DNA of 28,106 bases from NCBI GenBank assembly GCA_964490895.1, contig CAZBEI010000086.1, positions 1 through 28,106 of the forward strand, in the 5' to 3' direction. The number at the start of each line of letters is the position of its first letter. The stretch's first letter is position 1. The notes under the pieces are model-generated. The model ran no database searches, had not been told where the DNA came from, and was given only the letters and a program-made list of their open reading frames with translations. The position numbers and the translations under genes were made by a program. The stretch is from JACRAO01 sp964490895 (GTDB taxonomy: Bacteria; Bdellovibrionota; UBA1018). Positions 23,877 to 28,106 of this stretch are shown here, piece by piece.

Positions 23877-24263
23877 ATGCGTTTTCCAGAGAGTTTAAAA
23901 TATACCAAAGAGCACGAATGGGCCAAAATAGAGGGCAACCAAGCCACGGTTGGAGTGACCGATCACGCCCAGAATGCATTAGGGGATATTGTCTTTGTAG
24001 AGCTCCCAGCTGTTGGAAAAATACTGAAACAGGGCGAAACATTTGGTGTGGTAGAAAGCATCAAAGCGGTTTCGGATCTCTATGCTCCGCTCTCCGGGAA
24101 AGTGATTAAAACGAATGCGACTGTCATTAGCGAACCAGGCCTGCTCAACAAAGATCCCCATCAGAGCGGCTGGCTCATTGTGATCGAGCTCTCAGATCCA
24201 TCTGCTATCCAGGGCTTGATGGATTCTAGCCAATATTTAAAATATGTAGAAACACTAAAGTAG
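23877..24263 (+). CDS. gcvH: Glycine cleavage system H protein
   Basis: GcvH carries the aminomethyl group on a lipoyl arm between the P, T and L proteins. The 128-residue length is standard. KYTKEHEWAKIEGNQATVGV and TDHAQNALGDIVFVELP are typical, and the lipoylated lysine is Lys63 in VVESIKAVSDLYAPLSG. No strong ribosome site precedes the ATG. A bidirectional terminator follows at 24313-24350. The gene is separated from gcvP by the transposase unit and from gcvT by three accessory genes, so it probably has its own promoter. Confidence 0.96.
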   Translation: MRFPESLKYTKEHEWAKIEGNQATVGVTDHAQNALGDIVFVELPAVGKILKQGETFGVVESIKAVSDLYAPLSGKVIKTNATVISEPGLLNKDPHQSGWLIVIELSDPSAIQGLMDSSQYLKYVETLK

Positions 24264-24312
24264 TATGCATTTTTCAAATTACGTGGCTCATGTTGAGGAT
24301 GAATTTCGGATA

Positions 24313-24350
24313 AAAAAAGCCACCTCCCTTTTAAAAGAGGCGGCTTTTCG
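24313..24350. terminator. Bidirectional intrinsic terminator between gcvH and a convergent gene
   Basis: AAAAGCCACCTC (24315-24326) pairs with GAGGCGGCTTTT (24337-24348) with a single mismatch. The A-tract on the left and T-tract on the right allow termination on both strands, which fits the two convergent genes it separates. Confidence 0.8.
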
Positions 24351-24367
24351 AATCATGTTAGAATGAT

Positions 24368-24676
24368 TTAGTCCCACACTCGTTTTAGCGAAACGAGTTT
24401 GCAATCACCACGATGGGTCAATTTTGTTCGAACATTATAAGCAACTTCAGTATTATCATCATCGTTGTTGTTATAACAATCTAGAGAGACTTGCCAAAGA
24501 GTCCCTTCTCCATTATTCCACAGATCATCCACATTCTGCACGCTGCAGTGATCATAGGATAAAGAAGCTTTTTTCTTGGAAACCGCAACAGCCAATCTGC
24601 TGCAATTATCCGCAAAAGCACTTCCAGCAAATGCAGTCATGAATACAGCAAACACGACTAAGGTTAGCTTTTTCAT
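24368..24676 (-). CDS. Small secreted protein with four cysteines, function unknown
   Basis: The 102-residue protein has a clear signal peptide (MKKLTLVVFAVFMTAFAGSAFA, cleavage after about residue 22). The mature part is about 80 residues with four Cys (25, 44, 67, 92), enough for two disulfides, and an Asn/Asp-rich stretch (CYNNNDDDNTE). It ends in a basic segment. AAGGAGA lies just before the ATG. I do not recognise the family. It shares a bidirectional terminator with gcvH and has no visible operon partner. Confidence 0.8.
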   Translation of the reverse strand: MKKLTLVVFAVFMTAFAGSAFADNCSRLAVAVSKKKASLSYDHCSVQNVDDLWNNGEGTLWQVSLDCYNNNDDDNTEVAYNVRTKLTHRGDCKLVSLKRVWD

Positions 24677-24882
24677 TGTTTTCTCCTTACAATTTTGTAT
24701 GTTAATGAATGACGGACGAGTAGCCCCCTATTGGATTACACCCCCCAGTCAATCCTTTATCGCAGGGAGACATATCCGCGCTTACTACAACTTGTCAATA
24801 GCAAAATACATCTTTTAAAGTGTGCTAGACAGGTTTAGAGCAATTACGGACTAGACAGCTTATTTCTTAGAGGACTTCAAAA

Positions 24883-25062
24883 ATGCAGGAAGAACATGAA
24901 ATCAAATGCCCATTTTGTGGAGAAACCATCTCTATTTTAATAGATATTTCGGAAGTTCATCAGGTCTATGTTGAGGATTGCTCTGTGTGCTGCAAGCCCA
25001 TTGAGTTCGAAGTGCAGTGTCGAGCAGGGGCCATCTTTTCTGTCGATTTTAAGAGGAGTTAG
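24883..25062 (+). CDS. CPXCG-type cysteine-rich mini-protein
   Basis: This 59-residue protein matches the family of short CPXCG-motif proteins: KCPFCGETISILIDIS followed by YVEDCSVCCKPIEFEVQC. The paired Cys (9 and 12, 33, 36 and 37) suggest a small metal-binding fold, probably zinc. The role of the family is not known to me. AGAGGA lies about eight bases before the ATG. A direct repeat CTAGACAG occurs upstream at 24825-24832 and 24851-24858. The gene is easily missed because of its size. Confidence 0.85.
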   Translation: MQEEHEIKCPFCGETISILIDISEVHQVYVEDCSVCCKPIEFEVQCRAGAIFSVDFKRS

Positions 25063-25121
25063 AGAAAATACTAATAGATCGCAGTGTAAGGCAGGAGCCA
25101 GATGCGTTGATGCAGAGGAAC

Positions 25122-25766
25122 TCAAGTCGTTGTTGCGCGCCCCAGAACAATGCCGATTGCTTTTGGATTTTTCTCAATAAAATGTCGCAAGGCGCGGTAG
25201 GAATAAGGTTTTGGCGTTTCTTCAAAAACAAAATGGATCGCGATCTGTCGTTTATGAGATTCAAAAATCCAAGGAATTTGGGCACCGTCCAGGCTGCGGT
25301 AATAGCACCAATGCGGGCGTGTTTGAAAAAAACTACTCTGATATCGCAGTTCCTGCGAAATGGATAATGCGAGTAATAGTTCTATGGGCATTTGATCTAT
25401 TTGGCCAAATCCGCCCGCATGAAGCCAAAGACCTGTGTCTTTCCATTCTAGACGTAGTTTTTTGACGGGTTTTTTTCCCCACACAATGGGTGGAATTTGG
25501 TCAATCAAGGATAAAGTTTCTAGAGCTCGCAATAATCGTTTGGAGACCCCGGTCGTTAATCCGGATTGTCTGGAGAGTTCTGTGACAGTAATCTCTCGGC
25601 CTTGTAATTGTGCCAGAGCGCACAGAAATAAAAGTCCAAGCCTATAATTTAAGTTTCTCAGGCTAGGATCTACAAGTGCCACATCGCGTGTGAGTAGGGT
25701 CTGAAAATAAGCCTGATACCATTTTGCTCTTTTTACAACATTATGGGTGAAACAGGGAATTGGCAA
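25122..25766 (-). CDS. Truncated DUF4143-type protein without ATPase domain (copy C)
   Basis: The 214-residue frame resembles the C-terminal half of AAA/DUF4143 proteins: YQAYFQTLLTRDV, a winged helix near residues 59-88 (ITVTELSRQSGLTTGVSKRL and LRALETLSLI), KKLRLEWKDTGLWLHAG and YYRSLDGAQIPWIF ... IAIHFVF. The last part corresponds to the nuclease-like core, usually DG.EVDFV ... IAIEVK, but here Glu, Asp, Glu and Lys are all replaced. The frame stays open upstream of the TTG at 25766 and reads ERGGLP just before it, the same boundary at which copy B is cut. No Walker motifs are present. It is probably a decaying remnant, or a reused DNA-binding module. Confidence 0.65.
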   Translation of the reverse strand: MPIPCFTHNVVKRAKWYQAYFQTLLTRDVALVDPSLRNLNYRLGLLFLCALAQLQGREITVTELSRQSGLTTGVSKRLLRALETLSLIDQIPPIVWGKKPVKKLRLEWKDTGLWLHAGGFGQIDQMPIELLLALSISQELRYQSSFFQTRPHWCYYRSLDGAQIPWIFESHKRQIAIHFVFEETPKPYSYRALRHFIEKNPKAIGIVLGRATTT

Positions 25767-25975
25767 TCCTCCTCTCTCAGCATGCAGAGAGATCTTTTTT
25801 TCAGAAACTCTACAAGAGGAGTGTGGCCTTCTAAGGTCTTAAAAGATTTTGTTTATTTCCAAATCCTTTTGGCATTCAAATAATTGCAACAGAAAGCGAC
25901 TCGGGGGGAGATGGTGGACCTCTGAAGCACACACAAAGAGTGGAAATGCTAAGAGCGCTATGCTAAAAATGCCCC

Positions 25976-27085
25976 ATGCTAAAAAGAACCTCTCTCTACG
26001 AAGAGCACGTGCGAGCCCAGGGTCGTCTCATTGATTTTGGGGGATGGGAACTCCCTGTTCAGTATACTGGTGTGATCGACGAGCATCTTGCCTGCAGACA
26101 AGCAGCTGGACTTTTTGATGTCAGCCATATGGGAGAGGTGTTTGTAGAGGGTGGAGACGCTGAAAAGTTTTTAGATTATATAGTCACGAACAATATCCAA
26201 AAACTCGCTCGCGGTCAGGCGCAATACACGGTGATGTGTTACCCACACGGCGGGGTGGTGGACGATCTCATTATTTATAAAATGAGTCATGAAAAATTTC
26301 TGGTCGTCGTCAATGCTTCGAATACAGAAAAAGATTTTGCTTGGATGAAAAACAGAGCAGAAGAGTTTCCGTGTAAAAATTTCTTACTTACTAACGAAAG
26401 TGCACGGTATTGCCAAATTGCAATCCAAGGTCCTCGAGCACTTGAGATTTTACAGAAATTAACAACAACTCCGCTTTCAGAAATTAAAACCTATGGGTTC
26501 AAAGAAGGAAACGTATTGGACAGAGTTCCAGCGATTCTGGCTCGAACTGGCTATACGGGCGAAGACGGGTTTGAAATTTATGCAGCCTGGGAAATGGGCA
26601 CTGAAATATGGCGAGCTTTGCTTGAGGCGGGAAAACCTTTAGGGCTCAAGCCCTGCGGCCTTGGAGCAAGAGACACGCTTCGGCTGGAAATGAAATACTC
26701 GCTTTACGGCCATGAGCTTGACGAAAACACAAATCCGCTCGAAGCGGGCTTGGGCTGGGTTGTCAAATTAGAGAAAGAAGACTTTGTTGGTAAATCTGCG
26801 CTCATTAAAAGCAAAGAACAAGGTCTAAAAAAACAACTTATTGGGCTTAAGCTTTTAGAGCGAGGCATCCCAAGACAGGGATATGGCGTTTATGCGGAGG
26901 ATGGAAACACACAGTTGGGCCAGATCACAAGCGGCACTCAATCTCCTTCGCTTGGTCAAGGTATTGGGATTGCCTCTGTCTTGACTCAAACAGGAATGCT
27001 CCCGATTGGGACAAAATTAAGAGTAGATATTCGTGGCACAAAGGTATTGGCTGAAGTTGTGTCCACACCGTTTTATAAAAAATAG
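25976..27085 (+). CDS. gcvT: Glycine cleavage system T protein (aminomethyltransferase)
   Basis: GcvT moves the one-carbon unit from the GcvH lipoyl arm to tetrahydrofolate, releasing ammonia. The 369-residue protein starts MLKRTSLYEEHVRAQGRLID and FGGWELPVQY, then GLFDVSHMGEV and GGVVDDLIIY with the catalytic Asp near residue 96-97. ARTGYTGEDGFEIY and GARDTLRLEMKYSLYGHELD are also conserved. No ribosome site is visible before the ATG. A stem-loop with a T-rich tail follows. Confidence 0.96.
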   Translation: MLKRTSLYEEHVRAQGRLIDFGGWELPVQYTGVIDEHLACRQAAGLFDVSHMGEVFVEGGDAEKFLDYIVTNNIQKLARGQAQYTVMCYPHGGVVDDLIIYKMSHEKFLVVVNASNTEKDFAWMKNRAEEFPCKNFLLTNESARYCQIAIQGPRALEILQKLTTTPLSEIKTYGFKEGNVLDRVPAILARTGYTGEDGFEIYAAWEMGTEIWRALLEAGKPLGLKPCGLGARDTLRLEMKYSLYGHELDENTNPLEAGLGWVVKLEKEDFVGKSALIKSKEQGLKKQLIGLKLLERGIPRQGYGVYAEDGNTQLGQITSGTQSPSLGQGIGIASVLTQTGMLPIGTKLRVDIRGTKVLAEVVSTPFYKK

Positions 27086-27086
27086 G

Positions 27087-27121
27087 GTCGAAGTTTTATA
27101 TCCCTTCTCGACTTTATTTTT
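27087..27121 (+). terminator. Probable terminator of gcvT
   Basis: GTCGA (27087-27091) pairs with TCGAC (27108-27112), with partial extra pairing inside, followed by TTTATTTTT. It starts directly after the gcvT stop. Confidence 0.45.
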
Positions 27122-27185
27122 GATTTGGGTTACCTCTAGTGTTAGATGTTATGGTTTTAAATCACACGAATAGCCGGTGTAAACT

Positions 27186-27489
27186 ATGCCAAAGCTGTAT
27201 GAGTATTTAGGTATTATTATTTTTTTTCTACTCAAATGAGCATGAACCCATCCGTGTTCATGGGCGCTATCAAGGGAAAGAGAGCAAGATTGAAATTATT
27301 ATTAGAAATGGGTTTGTTTCTAGTATTATTGCCAGAGAAGTCCAAGGGAAAAAACCTTTACCCAGGAGTCAGCTAAGAGAGTTTACCAGGCTTGTGAATA
27401 AATTAGCCGATGAGATTGTGAAAAATTGGGTTAATTATTTTGTATATCATCGTTCTATAATACCCAAAAAAATAAAGGGTAAATTATGA
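27186..27489 (+). pseudogene. DUF4160 gene frameshifted at a T8 run
   Basis: The start MPKLYEYLGIII and the continuation FYSNEHEPIRVHGRYQGKES match DUF4160 proteins, but they lie in two frames. The break is in a run of eight T at 27220-27227: as read, translation stops at 27237-27239 after 17 codons. With seven T the frame would join as GIIIFFYSNEHEP and run about 100 codons to a TGA that overlaps the DUF2442 start (ATGA at 27486). The rest of the frame is intact. It could be a recent mutation, a sequencing slip or a length-variable switch. DUF4160-DUF2442 pairs are often predicted as toxin-antitoxin-like, which is unproven here. Confidence 0.75.
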
Positions 27490-27749
27490 AGCAAGTTAAA
27501 CAATATATTAAGATTAAAAAAATAAATTATATTCCTAAATACAAATTAGAGTGTGTATTCTCAGACGGAAAAATACAGGTAGTCGATTTTTATCAGTTCC
27601 TTAAGTTATCCGAACATCCAGAGGTTAAAAAATTTTTAAAAATAAAATTATTTACATCCTATAAATTAGTTGAGGGAGATTTGATGTGGGGCGATTACGA
27701 TCTTTTATTTCCACTGAGCGACTTATATAATAACAATTTGATCCACTAA
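27486..27749 (+). CDS. DUF2442 family protein
   Basis: The 87-residue protein shows the DUF2442 pattern: a short beta-rich fold with YKLECVFSDGKIQVVDFYQF, FLKIKLFTSYKLVEGDLMWG and DYDLLFPLSDLY. It begins inside the stop of the DUF4160 gene (ATGA), so the two genes were made for coupled translation. The codons are very AT-rich compared with the gcv genes, a sign of recent transfer. The role is unknown; the pair is often proposed as a toxin-antitoxin-like module. Confidence 0.82.
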   Translation: MKQVKQYIKIKKINYIPKYKLECVFSDGKIQVVDFYQFLKLSEHPEVKKFLKIKLFTSYKLVEGDLMWGDYDLLFPLSDLYNNNLIH

Positions 27750-28031
27750 GTAATTTCTCCGTTTATGAAGAATTCAAAATAAAAAAACTGAGAAAAATAG
27801 AGAGATTGAGCATCCCCTTTATTTTCTCAGAACCTTGGGAAGATGTAAAAAGACTTTACAATCGAAAATTTCTTACACAAATCGATCCGGGGCACCACAC
27901 CTAAGTGTCTGAAACTAAGGCTGAATATTTATAAAAAAAAGCGCCGCGGCGGCCCAGGAGTTGCATTCTTATCTTACGAGGAGAGACCCACAGGTTTGTT
28001 TGTGGGATTGAGCCCTTCAAAAGGCAAGACT

Positions 28032-28106
28032 ATGCAGAGAGAGTGGAAGATTTTTTTCTTATTTTTTATTTTGGGTTTATTAGATTCTGCTCCTGTGTTT
28101 GCGCAG
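28032..28106 (+). CDS. Start of an exported protein, cut by the window end
   Basis: Only 25 codons are present. They encode a typical signal peptide (MQREWKIFFLFFILGLLDSA and PVFAQ). AAAAGG lies about seven bases before the ATG. The upstream gap holds a hairpin CCCACA (27987-27992) with TGTGGG (28001-28006). Function cannot be assigned from this fragment. Confidence 0.65.
   Translation, partial: MQREWKIFFLFFILGLLDSAPVFAQ

Noticed and set aside
25885..25960. Purine-rich stretch upstream of gcvT, considered as a glycine riboswitch
   Set aside because: A GGGGGGAGATGG ... CTCTGAAG pattern is present, but the conserved core and pairing of glycine aptamers could not be found.
27934..27955. GC-rich stretch next to A8, a possible minus-strand terminator
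   Set aside because: The stem would be about four base pairs with a three-base loop, and no minus-strand gene ends here.

Overview
The window looks like chromosomal DNA from a member of the Bdellovibrionota, close to Bdellovibrio. This rests on the gene order mnmG-rsmG-parA-parB-bactofilin-atpF'FHAGDC, the many envelope and peptidoglycan genes, and the family resemblance of the proteins. That is an inference from gene content; no database was searched. The mnmG-rsmG-parAB neighbourhood normally lies next to the chromosome origin, so the left part is probably origin-proximal.

Layout. Positions 1-3184 hold the end of mnmG, rsmG with two parS-like 16-mers inside it, a structured leader, parA, parB (TTG start) and a bactofilin gene that overlaps parB. 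Positions 3264-9097 hold the F-type ATP synthase genes for b', b, delta, alpha, gamma, beta and epsilon; subunits a and c are not here. A large single-pass envelope protein of unknown function follows (9167-11041). Convergent to it, on the minus strand, are a full-length AAA+/DUF4143 ATPase with a 28-bp perfect palindrome at its start and an MltD-like lytic transglycosylase. From 13655 to 21777 a plus-strand series runs xseB, tlyA, a patatin-like lipoprotein that has lost both catalytic residues, a class A penicillin-binding protein, a TonB-family protein and gcvP.

Right part (21778-28106). This is an accessory-rich zone. The glycine cleavage genes lie in the order gcvP, gcvH, gcvT, but are separated by about 2.1 and 1.7 kb. 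The gaps hold two N-terminally truncated DUF4143 genes, both broken at the same domain boundary; a Y1/HUH transposase of the REP-associated type between 40-bp inverted repeats; small secreted proteins; and a CPXCG mini-protein of 59 residues. After gcvT comes an AT-rich DUF4160-DUF2442 pair in which the first gene is frameshifted at a run of eight T. The window ends at the signal peptide of another gene.

How they work together. Segregation (ParABS plus bactofilin), energy conversion (F1Fo) and wall synthesis and turnover (PBP1A, lytic transglycosylase, TonB-like protein) form the core. GcvP, GcvH and GcvT are three of the four glycine cleavage proteins; the L protein is not in the window. The most unusual signals are the inverted parS pair, the dead patatin in the PBP operon, the repeated truncation of DUF4143 genes, the transposase with inverted repeats, and the T8 frameshift in DUF4160.
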